This document shows positions 24,807 through 32,894 of a DNA stretch of 34,832 bases, one piece after another. Numbering within the stretch: position 1 is the first letter of the stretch; the number at the start of each line of letters is the position of its first letter. The stretch is from Candidatus Bathyarchaeota archaeon (GTDB lineage: Archaea > Thermoproteota > Bathyarchaeia > Bathyarchaeales > Bathycorpusculaceae), in NCBI GenBank assembly GCA_030607735.1, contig JAUWJK010000007.1, positions 1 to 34,832 of the forward strand. Reading direction: 5' to 3'. Below the pieces are notes generated by a model. The model saw nothing but the letters and a program-made list of their open reading frames with translations, did no database searches and had not been told where the DNA came from. Made by a program: the position numbers and the translations under genes.

Positions 24807-25583
24807 TTAAAAAAAAAGTTCTAGTTTTTTATCTTCAGGTTTTTTTAACAAGTTTGCACACTTCTTTGGATCTAAAGCTATGAATTCCAAGTCTAAACTA
24901 AAAAGAAGAGTTTGTATTCCCTTACTAATATTGGGTGCAACAAGAATACCCCTAATATCTCGATCTGATTTACTTTTTATAGCAGTTACATATTTAGCAA
25001 GTTGAAGAACAGCATCTTTGCCTGCAATTCTGCGCTTTACTTCAATCACAACTAATTTACCATTTTTATCGACTCCATAAACATCAATAAATCCTGGGTC
25101 GACCTTTTTCTCATAACTAATAGGTTTGAAACCTTGTTCTATTAAAGAAGGTTTTAGCAGTATAGCTTTATGCATATCTTTCTCACTTGCAAAAAGGTTA
25201 AAGTCTGCAAAATCATCAAGACTAAATGTCGAAATCATAAAAATTTTATCAAATGATACTTTTAATGTTTCCCTGGGATTACGCCTAATTGCACTAATTT
25301 CCAAAATATTAGATTTCTTTTGAACATGTAAAATACTTCCTGGAGGTTGCCAATTAACTGGTTCATAACCAAAAGAACGATGAATGAGAATGGCTCCATC
25401 ACTCTTGACAATAAGTATTCTCTCGCCATATTCAAGATTAGAACTTGCTCTTCCATCATATTTAACTCTAAAGTTGCCAACAATTATCAGAGTCTTTTTG
25501 TTCACAAGAACTTTTCCGATAATTGTTGCAGCATCTTCTAGGGTTGGATTTTTAGCAACACTGAACTTCTCTGAGTTAATCAA
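24807..25583 (-). CDS. nucS: Mismatch endonuclease NucS (EndoMS)
   Basis: Cuts mismatched or branched DNA, serving as a non-canonical mismatch repair nuclease in Archaea and Actinobacteria. The 258-residue protein has the N-terminal DNA-binding/dimerization half with GRASSNLEYGERILIVKSDGA and HRSFGYEPVNWQPPGS, and the C-terminal RecB-type nuclease with catalytic GFIDVYG (Asp), VVIEVKRR (Glu, Lys) and VLQLAKYV (Gln). The final residues KKLELFF form a PCNA-interacting-type tail. Length is normal. It is divergent from the methyltransferase gene by about 50 bp. Confidence 0.93.
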   Translation of the reverse strand: MINSEKFSVAKNPTLEDAATIIGKVLVNKKTLIIVGNFRVKYDGRASSNLEYGERILIVKSDGAILIHRSFGYEPVNWQPPGSILHVQKKSNILEISAIRRNPRETLKVSFDKIFMISTFSLDDFADFNLFASEKDMHKAILLKPSLIEQGFKPISYEKKVDPGFIDVYGVDKNGKLVVIEVKRRIAGKDAVLQLAKYVTAIKSKSDRDIRGILVAPNISKGIQTLLFSLDLEFIALDPKKCANLLKKPEDKKLELFF

Positions 25584-25634
25584 TTATTTTAACCAAATAT
25601 TTTAGAAGGATTCTACGTAAATAAGAGTTCTGAA

Positions 25635-26234
25635 GTGTTTGATGTGCCCACATGGAATGAAAAACGTAGAGTAAAAAAATGTTATGATTTAACTTCAAAC
25701 ATTTATAATATGCGCTATTCAGAAGAGCAAAAAACCAAGTATAAAAGGGCTTTATTGAACGTAAATTTTAACCAAAAAAGCATTGTGTTGGATATTGGAT
25801 GTGGTAGTGGATTATTGTTTAGCTATTTGACATCAAAAGTTGATACAATTATTGGAATTGATTTATCAATTGGATTACTCCACAAGGCAAAAGAGAACAA
25901 TAAAGAAACAAACATTCATTTGATTCTAGCTGATGCGGATAATTTACCGCTCCAAACTAACAAAGTTAATATTGTTTTTGCATTCACTATGCTTCAAAAT
26001 ATGCCATCACCATCAATGACACTAAAAGAGATAATATTAGCTGCAAAAATTGATGGGCAAATTATAATAACTGGATTAAAAAAGGTGTTTTCTTTAGAGA
26101 AATTTAAGGAATTATTAGAAAAATCTGGTTTAAAAATAATCGCCATCGAAAATGGATCAGATTTGAAGTGTTATATAGCTATTAATAAAAAGTTGGCGAA
26201 TAGCAAAGATTTTATGGAAAGAAAAAAAATGTAA
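25635..26234 (+). CDS. SAM-dependent methyltransferase (class I)
   Basis: The 199-residue protein starts with GTG. The SAM motif I is VLDIGCGSGLLFSYL near residue 50, with the acidic motif II TIIGIDLSIGLLHKAKEN, then LILADADNLPL and a motif-IV-like VFAFTMLQNMPSP. This is the UbiE/Methyltransf_11 type. The N terminus YDLTSNIYNMRYSEEQ is typical of archaeal small-molecule or tRNA methyltransferases. Substrate unknown. The C terminus after residue 185 is polar and ends RKKM. Confidence 0.82.
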   Translation: MFDVPTWNEKRRVKKCYDLTSNIYNMRYSEEQKTKYKRALLNVNFNQKSIVLDIGCGSGLLFSYLTSKVDTIIGIDLSIGLLHKAKENNKETNIHLILADADNLPLQTNKVNIVFAFTMLQNMPSPSMTLKEIILAAKIDGQIIITGLKKVFSLEKFKELLEKSGLKIIAIENGSDLKCYIAINKKLANSKDFMERKKM

Positions 26235-26320
26235 GGAATCTTTATATCGCAAGTTTTGCAGTCAAACGTAAATAAGCGACTAAATCTTGATGCTTATTCA
26301 ACCCTTTGGTGGTGAGTTAA

Positions 26321-26527
26321 ATGCCGTTAAAAGCAATTAAAAAGAATACGGCAAATGAGCTGACTTTAGAATGTGGGTTATGCATGTTAAAAACTATAAA
26401 CTAACGCTTGATAAGAATTTTTGTGAGTTGTCAAATCTGTAACTTAGCATGTCCAAAAGAAGCAATCACCATTAATAAAAAGGTAATAGAGAAAGAAACA
26501 AAAATAGTTTTATTAAAAATTTATTAA
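26321..26527 (+). pseudogene. Decayed 4Fe-4S ferredoxin-type gene with in-frame TAA
   Basis: A single frame reads from ATG 26321 (MPLKAIKKNTANELTLECGLCM), through a TAA at 26402-26404, to a ferredoxin half with SCQICNLACPKEAITINKK, ending at TAA 26525-26527. CxxC plus CxxCxxxCP are clear iron-sulfur ligands. The ATG has a good ribosome-binding site (GGTGGTGAG), and a TATA-like TTTATATC lies at 26241. With about 68 codons it is short for a two-cluster ferredoxin and the first half lacks its CxxxCP, so both a deletion and a nonsense change are likely. It lies between the methyltransferase and rpl10, opposite in strand to the latter. Confidence 0.6.
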
Positions 26528-26544
26528 GTTCCTAATGAAAAAAG

Positions 26545-27399
26545 TTAAGAAGATTTTTCTGCTAAACTTTTTAGACTAAGCATTTCTGTATGCGCTTTTT
26601 TGATTAAGTCTGCGATATTGGTTTGGTTTGGTATTGCAGCGTTTAAGGAAAGCATAAATGCTTTTTGATGGGCAGTTTGTAATAGAATTGCAGTATTTTC
26701 AGATGTAGGATATGCTATTTCTAATGATAATGCAAAAGCTTCGTTATAACTTGAAATTAAGTTATTTTTAGTTTCTTCTAGATCGATATTAAGAGCATCT
26801 CCAGGAATTATAAGACCATTATCTAAAACGGCTCGCATAGAGAGTCCTAATTCTACAGCTTTGATTCCAAGTTTTGCTAATACCCCAGAAAGTCGTTCAT
26901 TGATTATATCGCCTTTCTTTGCTACGAAAGTATCTTTGCTTACCCAAACGCTACCAGATTGTATTCGGGTGGGTAATCCTGCAGAATTTAATAGACTTAT
27001 TATTGGGCCTGGTGGTTGACCTGTGTTACCTTCAGGGACAGTTATGTCCATTGCTGCTTTGTCACCAGTCTTGGCTATGGTTTTTATTTTTCCTTTTTCC
27101 AAAAGAATAGCTAATTTGAAGGGATTAAGATTAGTGAATAAATAGATATTTGATCCTGAAATGTAATCTTCAATTTTATTCAGATTGTTATCATTTAGTG
27201 AGTCTAAAGCAAACTTTAGCAAGTTGTTCTTGAAGACTTTCATACTAACTTTTCCAGATAGTTTCTTTTTCAGTTCTTGAAGTTGAGAAGATCTAACTTT
27301 CCTAAGACTTGCAATGCCAATAGCATTGTAACTCTTAAGTATAGTTTTTATTTCTTCGACTTCATTATTTTTTGCTTGTAATATTTGTTGGGATGGCAT
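26545..27399 (-). CDS. rpl10: Large ribosomal subunit protein uL10 (acidic stalk base P0)
   Basis: Base of the ribosomal stalk that binds 23S rRNA and L12/P1 dimers. The 284-residue protein has the rRNA-binding domain (NAIGIASLRKVRSSQLQELKKKL), the archaeal P0 insertion (DITVPEGNTGQPPGPIISLL, GLPTRIQSGSVWVSKD) and the L12-binding helix region from about residue 220 (SLEIAYPTSENTAILLQTAHQKA and ADLIKKAHTEML). It ends at LKSLAEKSS, without the charged hinge and GLxxLF tail of most archaeal P0 proteins. It follows rpl1 by 14 bp. No L12 gene follows. Confidence 0.92.
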   Translation of the reverse strand: MPSQQILQAKNNEVEEIKTILKSYNAIGIASLRKVRSSQLQELKKKLSGKVSMKVFKNNLLKFALDSLNDNNLNKIEDYISGSNIYLFTNLNPFKLAILLEKGKIKTIAKTGDKAAMDITVPEGNTGQPPGPIISLLNSAGLPTRIQSGSVWVSKDTFVAKKGDIINERLSGVLAKLGIKAVELGLSMRAVLDNGLIIPGDALNIDLEETKNNLISSYNEAFALSLEIAYPTSENTAILLQTAHQKAFMLSLNAAIPNQTNIADLIKKAHTEMLSLKSLAEKSS

Positions 27400-27413
27400 T
27401 TTATTCCTCTTGT

Positions 27414-28064
27414 TTAAGGTTTAATTTTCACTGGAGTACCCATAGAAGTTTTGATAAAAAGAAACTTTATGTTTTTAAGACCTCTTTTGAGTTTTCCATC
27501 TAGAACTCGCAAAACAGCTTGAATATTATCAACCAAATCTTCATCTTTCATATCTTCAGTTCCTATTTGACACTGAATTATTGGTTGATTTCGCATCCTA
27601 ATTCTAACTGTTTTCCTATGTTTCTCTATTTCCTTTTTAATATCCACGTTCGGAGGAACGGGTATTGGTAGTTTTCCTCTAGGACCTAAAACTGGACCAA
27701 AAGCCCTACCTACAAGTGACATCAAAGGTGCTTCAGCAATGAAAACATCATAAGTGTTACCTAATTTTCTAAGTTCCTTTTTTTTACCTGTTAACCCTTG
27801 AAGTTCAGCTTTTTCAATAACAATATCTGCATTAGAAGCTTTAGCTTTAAAAGCAAGTTCTCCTGTCGCAAAAACACAAATTTTATTGGGTTTTCCAGTA
27901 ACATGTGGAAGTTCAACAATTTGTTGAATTTTGCCTTCTGGAGTCTTCATATCTAACTCTTTAATGTCCAAAATCAAGTCTACTGATTGCGTAAACTTTC
28001 TTTCTTTGGATTTGGATTTTACTTCTTTTATTGCTGTTAATAGTGTTTTTTTATCTAAGGGCAT
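27414..28064 (-). CDS. rpl1: Large ribosomal subunit protein uL1
   Basis: Forms the L1 stalk that helps release E-site tRNA, and in many Archaea represses its own mRNA. The 216-residue protein has KFTQSVDLILDIKELDMKTPE at the N terminus, EAPLMSLVGRAFGPVLGPRGKLPIPVP in the middle (GxxLGPRGKMP family signature) and IKFLFIKTSMGTPVKI at the end. ATG at 28064. It is part of the leftward secE-spt5-rpl11-rpl1-rpl10 cluster. Confidence 0.95.
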   Translation of the reverse strand: MPLDKKTLLTAIKEVKSKSKERKFTQSVDLILDIKELDMKTPEGKIQQIVELPHVTGKPNKICVFATGELAFKAKASNADIVIEKAELQGLTGKKKELRKLGNTYDVFIAEAPLMSLVGRAFGPVLGPRGKLPIPVPPNVDIKKEIEKHRKTVRIRMRNQPIIQCQIGTEDMKDEDLVDNIQAVLRVLDGKLKRGLKNIKFLFIKTSMGTPVKIKP

Positions 28065-28120
28065 GAATGAAGCCTCGCGTTATTCAGGAATTGGAACTCA
28101 ATTATAAAAATATTCACTTA

Positions 28121-28612
28121 TTATTCGCCTTTACTAAATATTTCATTATATTTATCCGCATCAATCTCTTTTTGAACTTCACGCGGATCTTTACCATCAA
28201 CTGTTACACCCATGCTTACACAAGTTCCCAGTATTTCTTTTGTTCCTTTTTTCAAGTTTAGTGCTAACAACTGTGGAAGTTTTATCTTTGTAATGCGTAC
28301 GCATTGATCCAATGTGAGATCGCCGACGTTTTCTGTACCTGGAGTTCCTGAACCTTTTTCAATACTTAATTCACTCACAATAAGAGCTGAAGCTGTTGGA
28401 GTACCAACTGTAACTTCAAAAGATTTGTCTTCAGTATTAACTGAAATTTTAACTGGAACTCTCATTCCAGAATAATCTTTGGTGAGTTCGTTTATTTTAG
28501 TTACAACGGATACTATATTTAATCCTAAAGGTCCTAGAGCTGGACCTAAAGGTGGACCTGCAGTTGCTTGTCCTCCACTTACAAGTAATTCTATAATTTT
28601 TTTATCTGCCAT
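28121..28612 (-). CDS. rpl11: Large ribosomal subunit protein uL11
   Basis: Binds the GTPase centre of 23S rRNA. About 163 residues from the ATG at 28612 (MADKKIIELLVSGGQATAGPPLG); the open frame reaches 28648, but the first 12 residues overlap spt5 and are unlike the family. It has the L11 glycine-proline N terminus GPPLGPALGPLGLNI, the linker KISVNTEDKSFEVTVGTP, and the C-terminal rRNA-binding domain ending GTCVSMGVTVDGKDPREVQ, which is the family signature. 56 bp separate it from rpl1. Confidence 0.95.
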   Translation of the reverse strand: MADKKIIELLVSGGQATAGPPLGPALGPLGLNIVSVVTKINELTKDYSGMRVPVKISVNTEDKSFEVTVGTPTASALIVSELSIEKGSGTPGTENVGDLTLDQCVRITKIKLPQLLALNLKKGTKEILGTCVSMGVTVDGKDPREVQKEIDADKYNEIFSKGE

Positions 28613-28619
28613 TTTATGT

Positions 28620-29102
28620 TCAACCAGTTTTTTTTCTAGCTTTTTCAACTAATTTTACGTAATCTGAGTGGACTGTAATTGGTAAAGTGAATGTAGCTTC
28701 TAGCAATTCAAGTGTAACCTCAGCTTTTGATTTATCAATTCTTGTTATTTTTGCACGCATTCCCTTAAATGGTCCACCAGTGATTTCGACAACATCGTCC
28801 TCAAACAAGTTTTCGAGAACTGGTTTCCTGATTAGATATCTTTCGATTTCCGGATAACTAACTAGTCCTGGAATCCTTGAACGCACATGCCTAACTCCGG
28901 CTATTGCCTCTTCAATTAAATGCGGACCATCAGCTTCAATGAAAACATACCCTTTAAGAGTATCAGGGACAAGAAGCGCTTTAATAGGAATTTTAGAAAT
29001 TTTTATTTTGGTGGTAATAAGTCTAGCTACATTACGTTCTTGACCAGTTGTTGTTTTAACAACAAAAATCTTAGCTGAGTATTGATCCTCATTCTCATCC
29101 AT
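28620..29102 (-). CDS. spt5: Transcription elongation factor Spt5 (NusG family)
   Basis: Binds the RNA polymerase clamp to increase processivity. The 160-residue protein has an NGN domain (KIFVVKTTTGQERNVARLI ... LKGYVFIEADG) and a C-terminal KOW domain (DVVEITGGPFKGMRAKITRIDKSKAEVTLELL). The order NGN-KOW and the length are standard for archaeal Spt5. It starts 12 bp after secE, and rpl11 follows with about 7 bp between them. Confidence 0.94.
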   Translation of the reverse strand: MDENEDQYSAKIFVVKTTTGQERNVARLITTKIKISKIPIKALLVPDTLKGYVFIEADGPHLIEEAIAGVRHVRSRIPGLVSYPEIERYLIRKPVLENLFEDDVVEITGGPFKGMRAKITRIDKSKAEVTLELLEATFTLPITVHSDYVKLVEKARKKTG

Positions 29103-29114
29103 TAATTATACCTT

Positions 29115-29300
29115 CTATGTTGAGCCTGCAGTTGCTCCACCTATTGCAAAAGACAGGAGTTTTATTACAAAACCAATTAATCCAACTGCCCCTATCCCCA
29201 ATAAACTTATTTTTATAGATAGCAAAAGCTCAGTTCTTCCAGGCTTTACCGCTAGTTTAAGAGTTCTTGCACATTGAGATAGGAATGATTGTATGCCCAT
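29115..29300 (-). CDS. secE: Preprotein translocase subunit SecE (Sec61 gamma)
   Basis: Single-span clamp of the SecYE translocon. The 61-residue protein has the amphipathic N-terminal helix FLSQCARTLKLAVKPGRTELL followed by one membrane helix IGAVGLIGFVIKLLSFAI, typical of archaeal SecE. The position directly upstream of spt5 is the conserved archaeal arrangement. It is the first gene of the leftward cluster; a TATA-like TTTATTAT (about 29330-29337, reverse strand) lies some 30 nt upstream. Confidence 0.9.
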   Translation of the reverse strand: MGIQSFLSQCARTLKLAVKPGRTELLLSIKISLLGIGAVGLIGFVIKLLSFAIGGATAGST

Positions 29301-29321
29301 ATTTACCGCAAACTCAAGATT

Positions 29322-29338
29322 AACTAAAGAATAATAAA
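29322..29338 (-). promoter_or_regulatory. Promoter of secE-spt5-ribosomal cluster
   Basis: On the reverse strand GTTTATTATTCTTTAG includes a TATA-like core about 30 nt before the secE ATG, which suits a short leader. The adjacent 29340-29452 stretch is AT-rich with no gene. Confidence 0.45.
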
Positions 29339-29452
29339 CGTTACTGTAACTTTTGAGGTTTAGAGTATAACTTTTTGATTAATTCTTATTTTTTTTCTTA
29401 TCGATTTCTGATTTGATGATCTCAAGTTTAACAATAAGTATTTTTCAATGTT

Positions 29453-30277
29453 TTAAATTTTCTTGTAGGGGAGATTAATGTCCTTTAGTATTCTTAGAAG
29501 GTGTGGTTTATCTGAACTTTTTATTCCCTTCCAATCTAAAAGAGCGCATTCAACTTTTTCTACTGTTTTTTCTACACATTGATTTAGGATTTCGCTGTCC
29601 ACATATTGAATTAGATATTTGGGAATTATATGGCCAAAGATTATCTCAGAGTCAATAGCTAACTTTGTAAATTTTTGATTATAATGAGTTCCACCTATCC
29701 CTAAAACGGCGTTTTTCTTAGAGGTTTTAAATTTTGATATTGATGAAATTGCAGCATGTCCAACTACTTCAGCCGCTTTTGAATTACGCCATTGGCTAAG
29801 GGAACTGCCTAATTCTACAAACATTGTAGGAACGTTATAGGAGGGACCATGGTGAGTACATTCATAAGAAACTTCAAAGTCCAGTTTCAATCCATCTCTA
29901 AAGTAAGAAAGCGCTCTAAGAGCATTTTTCATAACTAATGCAGGTGAAATAGACACTTTTTTAGGAATTCCCCCCATTTCAGCAGTGTATAGATTACCGG
30001 GAGTATGAACTGAAAATGTTGGTTTACAGCTTGAACTACAATGTCTGGATACAAACACAATTAATTTTGGATTTTGAAAATGCTCTAGAAGATTTTGAGA
30101 GTTTATTGTTTCTTTGTTAATTATTGTTAGGAAAACGGTTTTTCCAAGAAGGTTTATTGAGTATTGAGGATTTTCTTTGGTGGATATTGTTGTTTCTTTA
30201 AACGGATAATTTTTAAGAAGTTGTTTTGTTATGTTCAAGCCTGCAATATCCTTTTTTGAAGAGATTATATGAATCAT
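29453..30277 (-). CDS. dtdA: D-aminoacyl-tRNA deacylase DtdA
   Basis: Removes D-amino acids from mischarged tRNA; the archaeal/plant (GEK1) form, unrelated to bacterial Dtd. About 274 residues from the ATG at 30277 (MIHIISSKKDIAGLNIT); the open frame extends 31 residues further but that part is not family-like. Conserved elements are FVSRHCSSSCKPTFSVHTPGN, AEMGGIPKKVSISPA, DFEVSYECTHHGPSYNVPTM (HHGP metal/active-site motif), FVELGSSLSQW, LGIGGTHYNQKFT and GHIIPKYLI. Confidence 0.93.
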   Translation of the reverse strand: MIHIISSKKDIAGLNITKQLLKNYPFKETTISTKENPQYSINLLGKTVFLTIINKETINSQNLLEHFQNPKLIVFVSRHCSSSCKPTFSVHTPGNLYTAEMGGIPKKVSISPALVMKNALRALSYFRDGLKLDFEVSYECTHHGPSYNVPTMFVELGSSLSQWRNSKAAEVVGHAAISSISKFKTSKKNAVLGIGGTHYNQKFTKLAIDSEIIFGHIIPKYLIQYVDSEILNQCVEKTVEKVECALLDWKGIKSSDKPHLLRILKDINLPYKKI

Positions 30278-30527
30278 GAAGGTACCTGTTATCATTGAAA
30301 AATAGTTCTTATGAAAAAAGGTTTCCATAAAACTTATCTGTTTAACTAAAGTCAAATTGATATTAAACACCCAAAAATACTAAAATAGTTAACCTTTTAT
30401 ATTAAAACATCCCATATAGATACTCGAAAAAGACTAACGGGAAAAACAGGGTTGTTATAAAATAAATATCCAAGAATTTTTAAATCATTACGAAGCAAAA
30501 GCCACCATTAAATTATTCAAATGGAGC

Positions 30528-31682
30528 TTGAAGAAATTCTTCAGGTTCATGTATCCTGAAATGGAGTACACCCCATTTGAAAACTTAGAAAAAATGGCGC
30601 TAAGATATTTAAAAGAAAACAAAGACATCAAGACCCACGAAAACAATATTTTAAGATTCAAAAATGAGAACAAAGACAAACCACCAAAAACACTAAAACA
30701 GCTTCTTAACGGAATAAAACAGTATTTAATGGAAAATGATATAGAATTAACTAAAAAGTTTTGGAAAAACCTGAACGGCAGGTCTAAAGCTCTCAAATCG
30801 ATGAAAGCAGTAACTAAGGATATAATACCCACAAAAGAAGAGTTAAGACAAATTCTAAACCAAATTGGGCTAAAAGGGCAAGCTTTCTATTTTTGCTTAT
30901 TATCCTCTGGAGCTAGAATAGGAGAAATATGTCAGCTTCAACTATCCGATATAGACTATACAAAAAATCCAACAAAGATTTTCATCAGAGCTGAATACAC
31001 AAAAACTGGGGAAAATAGATTTACTTTTATCAGTCAAGAAGCCACGGAAATACTAAAATCTTTTTTGAAGGTTAGAACCCAACACATCAACACTGCAATA
31101 AGTAGAAACAAAAAAATAGATTCAAACTCTCAAGTAGTATTCGGTCTTAACACTGAAAACGCTAGAGACATATGGAATAATGCAGTAAAAAAATGTGGAT
31201 TGGCCAAAAGAGATGAAAGAACCAAAAGGTTATTGTTACACCCTCACGTTTTGAGGAAATATTTTAGAACCAAACTAAGTAAGACAATCGAATTAGACGT
31301 TGTCGAGGCTCTAATGGGTCATAGCGGTTACCTTACAGAAGTTTATAGAAAACACGGAATTGAAGATTTAGCGGTTGAATACCTGAAAGTTGAGCATTTT
31401 GTAACAATATTTAGGGATTTATCAGATATCACAAAACTACAAAAACAAACCATCAAACAAAACGAGTCACTAAGACAAATGTTTTATGAGTTGCAAACAG
31501 AGAATTTTAAAATGAAGAAAGAACTCGAAGAAGTAAAGAGACTTCGAGCTATCCCAAATGATGAATTAATGAAGCAAATAAGCGACCATTTATTAAGCCA
31601 CCCAGAAATCTTGGAGAAGGTTTTTTCTAGTCTATTCGTAGCAGTAGAAGGGAAGGTTGAAGTAGTCAAAAAAAAACTTTAA
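30528..31682 (+). CDS. Tyrosine recombinase/integrase
   Basis: Site-specific DNA recombinase, probably the integrase of the mobile region to its right. The frame from TTG 30528 gives 384 residues. The core-binding domain (KKFFRFMYPEMEYTPF, LKQLLNGIKQYLMEN) is followed by the catalytic domain: Arg in SSGARIGEICQLQLSDID, Lys in YTKTGENRF, HVLRKYFRT (HxxR), GHSGYLTEVYRKHG with His and the nucleophile Tyr. A C-terminal coiled coil (about residues 305-350) follows. The same frame continues upstream to about 30438 and encodes INIQEFLNHYEAKATIKLF, a likely true N terminus, but no ATG, GTG or TTG is present there. TATA-like CTTTTATATTAA lies at about 30389. Confidence 0.88.
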   Translation: MKKFFRFMYPEMEYTPFENLEKMALRYLKENKDIKTHENNILRFKNENKDKPPKTLKQLLNGIKQYLMENDIELTKKFWKNLNGRSKALKSMKAVTKDIIPTKEELRQILNQIGLKGQAFYFCLLSSGARIGEICQLQLSDIDYTKNPTKIFIRAEYTKTGENRFTFISQEATEILKSFLKVRTQHINTAISRNKKIDSNSQVVFGLNTENARDIWNNAVKKCGLAKRDERTKRLLLHPHVLRKYFRTKLSKTIELDVVEALMGHSGYLTEVYRKHGIEDLAVEYLKVEHFVTIFRDLSDITKLQKQTIKQNESLRQMFYELQTENFKMKKELEEVKRLRAIPNDELMKQISDHLLSHPEILEKVFSSLFVAVEGKVEVVKKKL

Positions 31683-31838
31683 AGCATCCATGTTTGATAA
31701 GTACTAACATAAAGGGTTTTTAAGATGGAAAGCGAGGACATTTTCCCTATTTCCTAGTTTTATTTTCCTTTTTCGGGTTTATTCAGCAATAAATCAATTA
31801 TTTTAAATACACTAACCAACATAATACCAAAAAGAATA

Positions 31839-32285
31839 GTGGTAATTTTGACAAAGACCATAAATTTAAGTTTTAGTGGCTATTGGCGAGAGGAACATAA
31901 AGGTAGCATACCTAATGAGTCTGGAATATATGGTGTTTACACTTGCAACTACATTCCTCCAAAGGAGGACAAAAAAAGGTCAGTTACTTTGAAAAAATTG
32001 ATTTACATTGGAGAAGCTAAGGAAGTACGAGACCGTATTTCTGAACACGAAAAATGGGATGAATGGCGAAAAGAGCTTGCAGAAAAAGAACAAATATGTT
32101 TCACTTTTGCACCTGAAAATAAGTCTAACCGAGAACAGTCAGAATGTGCTCTAATCTTCTATCACAAGCCTAACTGTAATGAAAAATGCAAAGATTCATT
32201 TCCATACGAGGAAACTACGGTCACTTCGACAGGTAAGCATAAATTTATTAAATCTCCGATAACTGTTAAAAAAACTGAACAATAG
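31839..32285 (+). CDS. GIY-YIG nuclease-like protein
   Basis: The 148-residue protein has the GIY-YIG catalytic order: SGIYGVYTCNY (first motif, residues about 27-37), LIYIGEAKEVRDRISEH (second motif with Arg), a Glu in NREQSECALIFYHKP and a final Asn in KPNCNEKC. An insertion with several Lys lies between the two tyrosine motifs. Stand-alone GIY-YIG proteins are frequent in phages and mobile elements as homing-type or restriction nucleases. The start is GTG 31839 or TTG 31848; no clear ribosome-binding site. Confidence 0.7.
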   Translation: MVILTKTINLSFSGYWREEHKGSIPNESGIYGVYTCNYIPPKEDKKRSVTLKKLIYIGEAKEVRDRISEHEKWDEWRKELAEKEQICFTFAPENKSNREQSECALIFYHKPNCNEKCKDSFPYEETTVTSTGKHKFIKSPITVKKTEQ

Positions 32286-32370
32286 AAATCGAAACTCTCT
32301 TTGGCTATCCCATAACAAAAAAAGCAATCTCTTTAGGTAAGATTAGAGCTAATAAAAAAACATCTTTGAG

Positions 32371-32673
32371 TTGTTAGAGTTGAGTTATAAAGGAACAACT
32401 AGGAAAATGTTCAAAGATTCACCTTATACTAGAACAAATATTTTAGGTTCTCAAAAAAGGGATTTAAGATATTCAACCATTGAAGAGCGGTTGCGTTGGA
32501 AAGAAGCCAACAAAAACCTGACAAAAGAAAAGCGTCTTTGTTCTTTTTGTTCTGAAGTTTTGCATAAAACGTTTTGTTGTGGAAAAAAAACTGTTGTTTT
32601 AGAATCTCCTAACGTTGCTAGAAGCCAACAGGTTAAAGCTTATTGGGGTTTTGATTTGAATCTAAATACTTAA
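32371..32673 (+). CDS. Hypothetical small Cys-rich protein
   Basis: I do not recognise it. The 100-residue frame starts at TTG 32371; ATG 32407 (MFKDSPYTRTNIL) is an equally good start. The middle is basic and helical (STIEERLRWKEANKNL), followed by CSFC and FCCGKK, which may bind zinc. The end overlaps the convergent NUMOD3-type gene by about 40 bp. Its place between GIY-YIG and NUMOD3 genes marks it as element cargo. Confidence 0.45.
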   Translation: MLELSYKGTTRKMFKDSPYTRTNILGSQKRDLRYSTIEERLRWKEANKNLTKEKRLCSFCSEVLHKTFCCGKKTVVLESPNVARSQQVKAYWGFDLNLNT

Positions 32674-32869
32674 ATTTTTGGAATCTTGCTTTTTTATGTT
32701 CATCAGTAAGAGGTTTTCCCAATCTTGATAAACTCATTTTTTGACATGATTCCTTAGAACGTTTCAACCCTCGCATTTTCTGTTTTGATTCTTCGGTGTG
32801 ATGTCTACCTAAGAGGGAATTTCTAATTTTATCTTTAGTTTCTTGGGGTTGTTTTGAGCCCTTCCTCAT
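32633..32869 (-). CDS. Free-standing NUMOD3-type DNA-binding protein
   Basis: The 78-residue protein is made of three short NUMOD3-like repeats: SKQPQETKDKIRNSLLGRHH, TEESKQKMRGLKRS and KESCQKMSLSRLGKPLTDEH. These usually sit in the DNA-binding tail of GIY-YIG or HNH homing endonucleases; here no nuclease domain is attached. The ATG at 32869 has AGGTGAT as ribosome-binding site. It may be a detached specificity module for the nearby GIY-YIG protein, or a remnant. Confidence 0.65.
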   Translation of the reverse strand: MRKGSKQPQETKDKIRNSLLGRHHTEESKQKMRGLKRSKESCQKMSLSRLGKPLTDEHKKARFQKFKYLDSNQNPNKL

Positions 32870-32894
32870 TTTATCACCTATTAATTTTAATAAC

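Noticed and set aside
26402-26404. TAA as a recoded sense codon in the ferredoxin-like gene
   Set aside because: No known archaeal recoding of TAA, normal stops elsewhere in the window are TAA, and Cys spacing shows the gene is already damaged.
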